From Hymenopus coronatus (lineage: Eukaryota > Arthropoda > Insecta > Mantodea > Hymenopodidae): a DNA stretch of 64,000 nucleotides. This document shows, in pieces, positions 24,526 to 37,368 of this stretch (position 1 is its first letter; each line of letters begins with the position of its first letter). The notes below the pieces were generated by a model. It was not told where the DNA came from. It was given only the letters and a program-made list of their open reading frames with translations, and made no database searches. Where the stretch lies: assembly GCA_030762935.1 (NCBI GenBank), contig CM060895.1, forward strand, positions 41,778,001-41,842,000, written 5' to 3'. The position numbers and the translations under genes were made by a program.

Positions 24526-24836
24526 GCTATAGAAAGTGGTGCAATGGTTATAATGCTGACTTCATATACCCAAGGTTGCGGGTTCAAACCCGGCGGAGGA
24601 CGATGGATTTTTTTCGGGTGTAAAAATCCTTAGCATGGCTTCCTTCGGAAGGGAAGTAAAGCCGTTGGTCCCGTGTCGTAGATTTACGGCACGTAAAAGA
24701 ACCTCAAGCCTGATAGAGAGACCTCTGAGTAAAATTAAGCGATCGTTCACGCCCATTATAGAATGGGACGCTGAGAACCACAGCAGTTAAAGAGCGTCCA
24801 TAAATAAAACGTCATTTTTTTCGGCTATAGACAGTG
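24526..24836 (+). mobile_element. full SINE, family S1, with 13-bp target duplication
   Basis: The flanks are GCTATAGAAAGTG (24526-24538) and GCTATAGACAGTG (24824-24836), 12 of 13 identical. It has a tRNA-like head with A-box TGGTGCAATGGTTATAATG (overlapping the left flank) and B-box GGGTTCAAACCCG, then the body CTTAGCATGGCTTCCTTCGG, AGCGATCGTTCACGCCC and tail GAGCGTCCATAAATAAAAC. It is the best reference copy of S1 in the window. Confidence 0.9.
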
Positions 24837-26034
24837 CATTTAGCTGCATAGTGTAAGCTGCTTTCCCAACATTTTAGTTCATTATAACTACCCATTAAAT
24901 TTCATATAACCTTCGTCGTTTTCCATTTGCGATCTTCAGCTACATCCGAACCACCTTCAGAGCTATGCCCTGGATAAAATCATAATACAATGTTTAATGA
25001 AAGCTCATTATAATCTCAAGGTTTGTGAATATCATATGCCTATTGCGCAGAGTTCAAAACGCTGAATCGGAGAGGACAAGGCTTAGATATATTACCTAAA
25101 ATCGAATGTCGAAATACAAATTCTATAATTGATTATAACATCCGGATAGGTAATAGGTAACATTTGGCATAGGCATACAAGCATTACTATTGTACAAAAA
25201 TGATTGTGTTTGGTAGCAATAAGTATACCAAGCATGGGAAACTAACCGAACTCCTTCCAAACGCGAACTGGTTAATACAGCAACTGCAGCCAATAACACA
25301 TCTTAATAGTTAAATTCTTCAGTATAACCCAAATGGATGCCGCTTAGTATAAAGTGATCCGCTGCACTAATTGCTCATGTAATAAAAGGGATTCGTGACT
25401 ATTAAAGGGAGTCTTATTGATATTAGCAGCATTTTTGCATTATACTAGTCGTTTAAGAGTTAAAGCAAAGCCATGGCACTTATAATTACATAGAATATCA
25501 TGGAGGACATAATCCTAACGTACCTTAACGCCATTCAACCCTTTGAAAGGTTATCGGAGGAAATTATAAACGTTAAGCAAGCATGTATGAAATAATTTGT
25601 AGATAATATACACAAATTAACCCTCGCGATAAAACTTGTAAAGGAAGAAACACAGGAGAAGTATGAGGAAATCAAATATATACAAATAAAAATAATTTAA
25701 TATATAAAACACGATAAATACATGTATGTACAAATAAATAACGTTAGTCTGCATTACATCAAGACTCCGGCAGAGAGTCCTGAGAGTCACCAAGGATAAT
25801 TGAAGGGAATTCTATTGTGGGTTGTAAGCAACACGGACATATTTTCATAATAAAGATTATTTTCATCTTAGTCCTCATGACGATCCACAAACATGACGAA
25901 TGAATTGATAGAATGGCAAATGGGTACAAAGAACATAGTGATTAAAAGAATGTGCATATTTTATGTAAAACTTTTCAGCGGACTTACATTGCCATGCCAT
26001 ATGTATAACAAGTAAGCAGGTTGCTGTGTTAGTG
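24837..26034. other. downstream flank of the takeout-like gene
   Basis: No other gene is visible. The 3' UTR of the minus-strand gene should lie here. ATTAAA (minus) at 25701-25696 is the nearest candidate signal, unverified. Confidence 0.4.
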
Positions 26035-26195
26035 TTAATGGTTTGCGGCTGCCATCCAGACATCGTGAGGAATGGCTGCAAGTAGCTGTTCCAGGAGCTG
26101 AACCACCACATTGTTCACCTCTTTCATCAGTCCAGGCTGCAACTCATGCAATAGCTGCTGCGAGTTCTCGTTCAGGAACATGTTCATTGTGTCAC
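26035..26195 (-). CDS. takeout-like exon 6: C-terminus and stop
   Basis: Acceptor GTTGTAG, then DTMNMFLNENSQQLLHELQP and LLEQLLAAIPHDVWMAAANH before TAA (26037-26035). The N-E-N and the closing I-P-H/Y-D-x-x pattern are typical of the JHBP C-terminal helix and tail. A possible polyadenylation hexamer (ATTAAA on the minus strand) lies at 25701-25696, about 340 bases downstream. Confidence 0.93.
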
Positions 26196-29100
26196 CTACA
26201 ACACAACCTAAACTGAAAAATCTAGATTTTGTACAACTCAACTCTTCAGTAAATATTTTTGCACTTTATATTGAAATAATTTTCACAGCTAAGGCAGGAT
26301 GTTGATGACTTGGGGGGCAAAATTTGACAGATGACTGCTGGCAAGAGAATTTAATTTGAATTAGGGCTCAGCCTTTAAACGGATGATAGTACAGCCGTCT
26401 GTTTTACGTTGAACAGAAGGCCAAGATAAATCGCTTTGACCATAGCTATTGTTTCTACTTTATTGCCTTGAGTTTAAAACTCTGGTGTAGGAGACGTTCC
26501 GCACTATATAAACAATCCGAAATCCTGTTTGGGCTTCTTTTACACAATAGTCTAACTCAAGGCAACAAGTCGAAAACAATTGCTATTTGCAGAACGATCA
26601 TACATAGCATTTTATTCTATAAGGATTACCCAAGGAAAAATGAAAAAAAAAAAAAAAAATGTTGTTTATCCTAATGGGCTGCTTTTGGAATATATCTCGC
26701 ATGCAGAATAAAAGAGTGGAAGATGTATTGACTACATAATCTTTCTTGTCAGTTTAAGCAAGCGTACCAGCGGTTCACTAGACTATGCCCTGATCGAAAC
26801 ACTTCTGAATTCAGTGGTTGTCTACGCAATACGCCTGTAATGTTCCAAGGACCTTTCTCACTGATTCCAAGACATGTCAATGATAGGACAAGAGGACATC
26901 TTCACAGATGATACTCTCATAGAGAGCACCGCAGAAAATGTTTACATTGTCTTACCGCATACGTTCATTCTTATACAAATCCAGGGCTGGCTGGAAGGGT
27001 GGTCGAGTCATGCCGCTCAAGGCGGCAAAATGAACAAAATATGCGAAAACACACAGTATTATAAATCACGTTTCAAATCTAACCATTTTCTGGATATTTC
27101 TGTTATGAAACGATGACAAGTAAAGCACCAAAACATTCTGACCGCGGCAGGTGTTTCATGTCATTTTTTCTGTTCACTTGCGTAATATAAGGATTTATAC
27201 TGTAATTGCCTACAACTAAATGTAAACTTTGTGCGAGGTTTGAAATTATGGATAAAAATTAGGTTATATCTGAAAGTGCGAGAGCATGGCAGTGGCAAAT
27301 CTCCTGGAACAGGTCCTGTACTCATCCTATATACCACGATAAACGTTAGCTCCACAAATACGAGGGATGATCAGAAACTAAGGTTACAATGCCCGTATTT
27401 TTGGCGTTTCATCTTTCACAGTGAACTAGTAGAGTACGGCAATTCTAATACATGCGGTTGGCAACTGTGCAGAATTTTAACCAACTGCCACCCACAGCGC
27501 TACTGCAAGATAAACAAAAATGGCTACTCGTTTGGTAAAATTATCGCGGCTGACATTCAACGATAGTTGATGAGGTTTAACGGCAATGTCTCGCCAGCAT
27601 GTCGCACAATGGTGTCGAAAGTTTGCGGCGGTAGAAAAAACGTCACCGACGAGAATCGCAGTGACCGAACCAGCACGGCATCCGCAGATTTGAACCAGCT
27701 TGCGTGGAGGAGCTGATTCAGGACAACAGGAGAATCAACGTTACGATATATGGCGGTAGAACTAGGAGTGTCTTTTGGAAGCATTCATCCCATTGTTCAC
27801 GATATTCTGCAGTACCGCGAAGTTTGTTCCCGAAGGGTTCCACAAAATCTTTTCAAGAAACACAAGAAGAAGCGCCAGGGGGCAAGTCTGCAACTTTTGC
27901 AACGGTTCTTCACGGATGGCTTTTTCTCCGTACGGGTGATGAAACATGGATCAACCACTATACCCCCAGCAGTAAGCGGTCGTCAATGGAGTGGAAACTT
28001 AAGGTGGCGCCATCTGCCGGGAATGTGATGGCCACAGCGCGGGTTTTGAGACACCGCGGGTGTCATACTCGTGGAGTTTTTGGAAAGAAGAGTCACCGCT
28101 GGCCGATAGTGCGAGACCATGACACGATTGTACGAAGCAATCAAGAGGAAACGGCCAAGACTCCTCACCGAAGATATCATCTTCCTTCATGACAATACAC
28201 ACCCTCCTACAGCCCAGAAGCAGTTTCGCTGGGATACCATTGACTACCATCCCTATAGCCCCGATCTCACTCCAAGCGACTTTCACTTTTTCCCTTAATT
28301 GAAGGAACACTTAGGAGGCCGACGATTCACTTCAGACGAGGAGGTGCAACACTTCACGACAACGTGGTTGAACGCGCAAGAACAAGATTTCTACCAAGAA
28401 GGTATATTCAAACTCATCCAGTGACAAGTGCCTCCAGTGACAAGTGAGGCAGTGATAAGTGCCTCAACCGATATGGAGACTATGAGGAAAAATAACCCAA
28501 TGTCTGTACTATCAAATGACTGTATTAGCTGTACGAAATAAAATATATTCGTTTCACCGCAGGCTTTGTAACCTTATTTTCTGATCATCCCTGATGCTAT
28601 TTGCGCTGACATCTGAATAACTGTACACTAAGTATGTTTGGAAGAAACCAAGGGTATATGTGTATCTAATCTACTGCTTCAGCCACTTTTTTTTTTTTTC
28701 AATTTAATTTTTATTTTTAGAGCAACGGAGCTCCAACACATGTCTTACTCTAGGGTAACCCTTAATTACATCAACAGATAAAAAAGTAAACTAACTTATT
28801 CCAAATGGTTCCTACTATCATTAATTAATTTAAAAGTTGTTGCTGATTTCAATTACATCCCTAATTCTAAGCGTTTGACCAGAAATGCAATGTAAACACT
28901 CAATAAAAACATTAGAATCTCAGTCTCAATCACGCCATATGTTCGAAACGATAGTGTTGACTGGTGACGTGAGCCTTGCAGAACAGGTCAGTCCTCCAAA
29001 ACATCCCATATCATTTCGAAGCATGATGGATGTTATGAATCTTTGCTTCACTATGAAGTGTCTCAGCTGATACCCGTCTTAAGCCTCATTCACAATATAA

Positions 29101-31987
29101 AGTAAGCGCAAATGCAGCAAATGAGGATTTGTAGCCATGTTGTTTACCGGAAATCCTTAGAGTCAAGCAAGGCAAGAAGTTCCAAACTTCAAACGTTATG
29201 CTATTGTATGCAGAGAGGAAGAATTCTTGATTTCTTTCTCCATGCATTGCCTAGTTCCTCAACAGCACACGATCACGACATAAGACTGTATATACAATCA
29301 TGCTGCTCTTCTTATGTGACACTGTTTTAAACACTGGCACCAGACGTTGTTGTGTTGTTTATTTTTTGTCCACTATTTAAAGACTGGACGAATTGCTTAT
29401 TAATTGGTTATGTTATTAAAAAGAAAAATTTCCCACGCTGTTTAAAGATTAAGAAATCCGTGTCAAGTCCTCATATTAAGCTTACGGTTATATGTGCAAG
29501 CGTGAATAAGAGATATACCATTTGGATGAAGTAGGGGCTGTCGAGGAGCCCCTCAGCACCATAAATCAAATCCCTCTCATTACAAGGGGCCGCGCCGTGT
29601 CTGAGTGGTTAAACCACTCGCCTCTCACCTAGGCGGTCCGGGTTCGATCCCAAGCGACTGCAAGTGGGATTTCTGATGGACAAAGCGGCGCGGGTCCTGC
29701 GGTTTCTCCCGCCATTGCATTCCACCGGTGCTCCATCTTCATTCTATGTAACATCAGTGTCATCGCCTGCAGTACTTTTTGTAGTGAAAGCGACCGTTAA
29801 GCACCATCAAAAAGTCCCATTTCAATGGGTTTGATGACAGGATAATTAGTTGGTCTCCTCGCTCTCCAGCTCTAGATCTATGTGATTATTAAATGCGGGG
29901 AAGCTCAAAGTTTATATAACAAACAAACTTCCATACGTTCAACTAACTTGAATATTTTGACTACGGAAATTTGTCAGTGTTCACTAATGTGTTCAACAGG
30001 TGCCATGCTGGTATTGACGCAGAGAGAAATTATTTTGACTTTAATCTTTTGTTTGTTTTGAACGAAATGTAAGTCTAACATTCGTATTATTTCCCATCGC
30101 CAACATTGTCTTATCATACATTTACAAATATTTGCAAATATAAAATTATGCCCGTCGAGTTTGCAACTTACCATCTACAAATATCTACCACTGAAGTTAA
30201 ATTGCATTTTATTTGTGGACATGAAAGATCACTTAACTTTGCTCAGAGGCCTCCTTTACAGGCTTGAGGTTCTTTTACATGCCGTAAATCTACGACATGG
30301 GACCAAAAGCTTTACTTCCAATGCGAAAGAAGCCATGCTAAAGATTTTTACGTCCAAAAAAATCCATCGCCTTTGAATCCGTGACCTTGGGAACTGGAGG
30401 CTAGCATGTTACCTCTAGACCATAGAGAACATTCCCAAGAGGAGCGCTTAGGGTCAGAATCGTGACAGCGCTACTTTTGTTAGAATTTTTCCCACTGAGT
30501 CTGCAGCTTGCTACTATTCACCTGCATGCATTCATCCCTCTCTTAAGCATCTCTCAGGAGTCTAGATATTGAAAACCTGCGTGTTGCAGTGTTACATGCA
30601 AACAAATCTGCATGAGTAAATTAACATTATTTACAATCATTTATTTCACAGCTGTGAAACAATCAACCTTATAGTCACTTACCGAGGAAAGTATCCCCGT
30701 CGAAAAGATTATTCAGTTTCAACTTCATATCGCCTACATCAAATTCTGTTTGGACACCGTCGACTGCAAATTGTCTTCCTGAAGTTCCTGTCCGTTTCAG
30801 GTTATTCTGTACCTCAGCTTTCACGTCATCTGTAAAATAAACAAGCACTTCCTGTACTCGTAACCAAACCGAAGCTACCAGCTAATGTGACTAACTTTAT
30901 GTTATGACCTGAACACAGGAAATTAGTGCAATAACAGCACCTTAGTATTTATAACCTAGCACAAAAGAGGAAGACAGTAATATAAGAACCTTGATGAACA
31001 TATAGGAGACTTAGATGAAATATTTAATAAGCAGCACGTATAGCGTGTCAAGCAATTCTGATTGCTTGTCTCACAATTCTAGTTTTATATACCTTGCTCC
31101 ATTTAAACTGTACATTTTAATGAGAACTTGGGTTTTTCTAGCGCGCGTTTATTAATATGTTGTGTTTTCCTGGTTGCAGAGATTAATAGTAATGGTGAGG
31201 TCTTAACCGGCTATGCATAAAAAGCAAATAGTGCCTTTTATTCGCCTGGGAATATCTAAAAATTGTAATATTTTAATCAAAATAGTTAGTAATTTTCTTT
31301 ATTAAATAAAACCTTCAATACATTGACTTGTTTGGGATGGGGGAATTAGTGAAAATCTTCATGTTGCATTTTTAGAAATGTTTTTCTTTTACGTTGCCCT
31401 TATAAGAAAAGACACACGTTTTTCCCTAAGAATCTAAAATGCAATATCTAAATAAAATTCCTGAGTCTCTACCTTAGGTAACATAGGAAAAAATAAAAGT
31501 TTAAAAATGTCTAGAGTATTTTCAAAATCAGCTTAGTATAAATGTTGTTAAGAACTATGTACAAGTTTTAATTGTAAGTTTCAACAATTCAAATTACTCT
31601 TACAGAAAGTGGCCCAGAATGGCCCAGAGCCCTTGACTGGTACGTATAGAAGAGTTCCATTAATTTCGTAGTCTCCTGTGACTTTAATTTCTGGATATCT
31701 GAGGTTTAGAGAGTAGCGAAACTCCTGGGGAACAGATCTGCAATAAAAACAAAAGTATGTTTAACAATATGCCTTGTTAATATTTATTCATCACAAAAGG
31801 AAATCAAAACACCCTCAATAAGCGTGTTATTAATGAATTAGGTTGTTTTAAAATCTGTGCTTCATACTGCATTGCAGGCTACGAGGAATACAAAGTGCAA
31901 GTATAAGTTATTGGTAAAGATTGTGGTGCAGGTGGAAAAGAACCACCACCACCACCACTAGAACCAGTACTACTCTACTACTGCTGC

Positions 31988-32023
<36 letters not shown>

Positions 32024-35000
32024 CTGCAACATATTATCCTAGCTTCTTCATAATTCACTGTCTCCCTTCTACATACAGTTATAATATATAACTATCCTAA
32101 AATTACTAACCTAAGGTTACTGGAATCCAATAACCATTTTCCGTTAACACTAAAAATACTACATCTATCAGTACCCTAACCCATACCCTACTGGAAATGC
32201 ACCTTACCACCTAATTTCTTGGGAACGCAATTGGAGTACGTAGAGACTGAAGTTCACTGCACATTTACCTGTAGACGCAAGCAACACTTGCTCTACGAAC
32301 CAGTTTTGAACGAAAATACGAAGCACGGGTAGCCTCACTAATCGTGAGCGGACAGTGAATGCACCGACCCGTCTTTGTCTCTGACGTCATCAATCCCCGT
32401 AGCTCTGTTAATTTGCAACTCCTCAAATGAAACCCTTTCTGCGCTCTCTACTATTTTCAATAACCAGAATCCATACATTCTCACACTCATTCCTATATCG
32501 TAAATTTCTTATTTGCTCATTAATATCTTTACATATCAAATAATACAATTCATAATCTGAAATTAAATTTATATTTTCTACTGTCTATTATAAAACCTAT
32601 TCTTACAACAACCCACTTTTTCACTTTATTACCATTTAAACAAATGTTAATACAGTTCTTAGTGAGACTACACTCTGCGGCCGTAGTCGCCAAACGTGTG
32701 AGTACGGCTTGCTTCGTAAGTCATAGCTGATTGTTAACATCCATTTTTACAATGTGTTACTGGACACCTGTTTCGACGGCAAGTTCTATTGACATCGCAG
32801 CTGTGATAGTTACACCTGTGCGAATGGGTACGTATAGTATCGGAAGGCTCTTTGACGTCGAAGCCGGCATTCTTACTCCTGAGGGAATTTGTGACACTTG
32901 CGATGATTTGCACTCGCGATTGTTTCTGGAAATGTCCTGCCACGTGATCAGCAGGCATAAAAAGGAGAACGAAGTCCTGCCCACGGTTCAGTTTTCATTG
33001 GGAATGCATTGCGTGCAATAGTTGAGTTAGTTTCGACGGGGAATTCGTAGCGAGCAGTAATCGTCACCGCAGCGAACGTCGAACAGCAATTATTTGGCAA
33101 AGTTATTACAAAAGCATTGAAGTGAGTGATTTAAGAGAAGATTCTTATTGTAATTTATTTTGGAAGAAATAAAGAGCGCTTGCTGAGAAGAAAAAGAGTT
33201 TTTGTTACAATGGTGTCAGGAGCGGGAATTAACACCACGATGGAGGAGATAATGAAGACTTTATTCAAAGAAATATAAAACATGAATACCGGAATGGACG
33301 AAATGATATGGAAATGAAATCTGGAATGGACAAAATGCAACTCGGAATGGATGAGATAAAATTAGGAATGGAAGAGAAGATTGGTCTGAACCCGCCTAGG
33401 TAGCGTGGTGGTAGCGTGTCTGCCTCACATTCAACAGGTTGCGAGTTCGATTCTCGCTTAGGGTGAATTACCCGGATAAGATTTCCTTTCGGGGTATCCC
33501 TTTATCCTAAGAAGACGAATGTCGAGTAACTTTAAGCTCCATGGACCCTGAGATCAGTTGAGCATCATTTCACCAATGTCATTATCGTCTGATGTGACCA
33601 ACCGGTTAAAGGACGTTAAGCTACAAAAAACAAAACATATTGATATGTAATGGAGAGGATGAAAACCGAGATTACAACTATGAATTGCGCGATGGAGAAC
33701 CTGAAGAAGGAGATATCGAAAACACGGCGCGAAAGAGGACGTAGAAGAATTGGGCGGAAGGCTCAAGAACTTTGACCAACGCGTAAACGCCCTGGAACGC
33801 GTCGTTGACGCCCGGGCAGATCTCGGCGGAAAGGTATAAGAGCTTGTTGAAACGATGAAAGACCACGATCAACGACTAAATGCTCTGGAGGGAAGAGTCG
33901 ACAGAAGAGCAACAGACCTTGCCGCCGGCACAGGTGTCCACTTACACAGATGGATGCCAACAATGCCAATATATGATTTATAAAGCAAACCGTATACACA
34001 CAATCGGCGATTTCGGCTGCAGGTGTAGTCTCACTATTTTAACAATTCATGTTATATAATTTCACTCGTACCATCCCCCATATCCACAACTTCCGCTTCC
34101 ACTTTTAGGCTAGTTCAGCATAGAATAGAAATGATCATTAATGGTCACTTTAAACCGTGCGTTTAAACGCAAATGAATTTGCACCGTGCATCGGTTAAGT
34201 TGAAGTTTTTAAGGGTCCCAAATATGAAAAGTGGGGTGGAGGATGTCAAAAGTCATAAGTATGGAATTTGATGTTATTACATACTATAAACCTTCTACTT
34301 TGGTTCTAAGCAATTTCTGTAACTTCACAGCCTTTTAATGCACGTCATATTGCAATTTAAGTGTCCGTATGCAAGCCTAGATTCCTATATCGTATAAAGT
34401 TGTAGAAAATCTGACATTTTTTGCTATATAAAAGTGAACAATCTATTCAAGGGGCCTTTGGGAAACTTTAAATGGTAATTTACTTCGGAGAGGAACAAAC
34501 ATTAAAAATGTAAATGACGTGTTATTTATGGACGCTCTTTAACTACTGTGGTTCTCAGCGTCCCATTCTAAATTGGGCGTGAAAGACCGCTTAATTTTGC
34601 TCAGAGGCATTTCTATCAGGCTTGAGGTTCTTTTACACCCGAAAAAATCCATCGACCTCCGCCGGGTTTGAACCCGCGAATTGGGTATATGAAGTTAGCA
34701 TGGTAACCATTACATCACGGAGGGCAACACAAAAATGAAGGGTATTTATGTGTATTAAATTATTTTTAAAGAAAAAAAAAGAAAAAAGAAGCAGTGTTAT
34801 TTTAGCGTTACATATAGTTCTTAAACTCTCCGTCATTTTTGGCACATTCTCATTTTCAAATTGTTCCACACGATGTATTTTTCGGTGGGTATAAGTCAAT
34901 GAAATGTATATTTCCTTGTTAATAACAGGATAAAACAATGGAATCTTTCTTACCACACTTGTGTGTGGCATTATTAAATGCTAACATTCATACTGTGTAA

Positions 35001-35663
35001 ATGTTGAAAATATATATTTAATTCTGAAATTAAATTTTTATTTTTTCCTAAACTATTAGAATAGTAAAACACTTATCTCTGTAATGTATGTTGTACTTTT
35101 AAAGAGTTTAATTATAAAACAATAACTTCTTCTAAAAATACTTTTATCTCGTGGAGAAATTTTTTAAAACAATAAAACATTATAACAAAATTAAAGTATG
35201 GAACTAATCTAAAACTATGCAAAAAAGTTGGTCTACGTATTATATATCAAACACTAACCCTTTTACTATCATTTCAAATACAGAGACACGAAATTGTGGA
35301 TATTTTATATAGTATCCTTACGTATAGCTTTAAATTACGCCAGCATCTTTAAGGTACAGAAAATAATTAATTTTCTTACTAGGTCTGTACATTAAATGAT
35401 AGTAAAATTACCTGGCACGCATAACCTCGTAGTTACTCAAACCATCCATCTGCAAATTGGTGAGAAGCCCTCTTACCCTAGTGCCGACATCTTCGTCCTC
35501 ACCTTCACCCTGACTTATTGTCAGACTCTCTATCCTCATAGGATCCATTGGAGGCACTTGCCATTCACGAATACCTAACAAGAGGAAAGAAAGCTGACTA
35601 CATCTATAGAAATTATTGTTTGGTAACACATTTATATACCTGGTAACGGCTAAGAGTCTTTTC

Positions 35664-35721
<58 letters not shown>

Positions 35722-37316
35722 GGTCATCTCCTTAGCGCGGTGGTAGCGCAGCAGCTAACCAAGCGGGAGACCTGAGTTTGGGGTGCACTCAGCCTCGTGA
35801 GGTCCCTAGGGGGCTAATTGAGGAGCTACTTGATGGAGAAGTAGTGGCTCCAGGTCATGAGGACTGCATTAACCGGCCGGGGGGAGGGTTCGCGGCACTG
35901 ACCACGTCTTACCCTCCAATATGCACCCCAACCATGAGATCTGCCATGGACCAAGATGGGGGTCGCAGCGGCCGGGCCGTAGGCCAAGGTTCCTTGTGAG
36001 CTGTCGTGCCATGGAGTTATTTAATAATAATAATAATAATAATGATAATAAAATAAATAAAGATGATTGAGTGCAGTGTCCCGCACCCAAATTCACGATT
36101 TAATTTCTTGTGCCCTTGATGGTTATCTAGAATAAATACTAAAGTAAAAAATCTGATGTGTTCCTTCACATGACTTTCTCTACATCTCTGTAACAAATTA
36201 ATATTAAAAAGCTTAATCCTCTATCAACTTTATTTCCTTGTAAATAGAAGGGAAACAAGGGAATACGCTAGGTTAAAAAATTATAGTCAAATATTTTAAA
36301 AGTTGGCTTCTATGTGATTGAAAACCCTTTCTATGCAGGGCAGGGAGTTTACAACTTTCCAGGTGAGAAAAGTTTGAGTATTTTAAACCTGAAACAAATA
36401 GCAAGGAATATCTCAGTAATGGTCAATTCCACAAAAAAAAGCAAAAAAAAAAAAAAAAAAAAACCGCATATGACATAAATTGTGTATTTTAAAGTGATCT
36501 ACATTTATTGTATAGTAAGTTTCTGTCTATCTCTTACGGTTTACCAGCTACGCAAAATTCAGCAAAATTCGTTCAGAATAAATAGGTCTTACGGTTTATT
36601 TGTCATGTGAATATCTTTAATATACGCTACTTTAATCCAAATCGATAGTCATTTTTGGGAAAATAAAAAATTTCACATTTTTGCCATGTAAAGGGTAGTT
36701 TGGGGTGGGAGGATTTTTCTCATAATGTCCGTTTCTCATCTCTGGAAGATATTAAACTTAAATACCAAGTTTGGTATTTTACCATTTTTCGTTTTTGAGT
36801 TATCGTGTTCACAGACACACGGACACACACGGACCTTTTTCTAAAAATGCTTGTTTTGGATAGGGGACCCTAAAACGTTTATTTCCGGTGACATCTCGGT
36901 ATCGAATTTTTGAGTGGAGTGCAATACTCCTGTACATAGTACGTGTAGAGAAAGTAAAAATAAGATAAGTTTGATTTTGGGAGGGGTTTCGCTACGCACC
37001 GTTAAATCACATACAGATTGGCGATATAGACCGTAAAATTTGCGATGAGAGTAGCAAAAATAGAAATGAGCTTTAATTCTTATTTTCCTGTTATAGAAGA
37101 ATGCATCCAGGAAAATACTTTTGCATTATTGCCACAACAAACACCAATTCTTAGTATCTCGAGGTTTGTTTCCCTATGTAAGTTTTCCATCATAGAAATT
37201 CCATTTTATTTGTCAGCTTAAAAATGCAGAGGCAAAGTGAAAGCTATAGGCATGAGCCCTTAACGTTTCCTCTCAAGGGTTCCCCTGATATCATATATCA
37301 CTTGTATGTATGTATG

Positions 37317-37368
<52 letters not shown>

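Noticed and set aside
27704..28192. 162-codon plus-strand open frame
   Set aside because: It is one frame of a frameshifted mariner transposase, not an independent gene.
29585..29660. Possible tRNA gene (A- and B-box present)
   Set aside because: The sequence continues into the S3 SINE body shared with 18816-19050, and the acceptor stem does not close.
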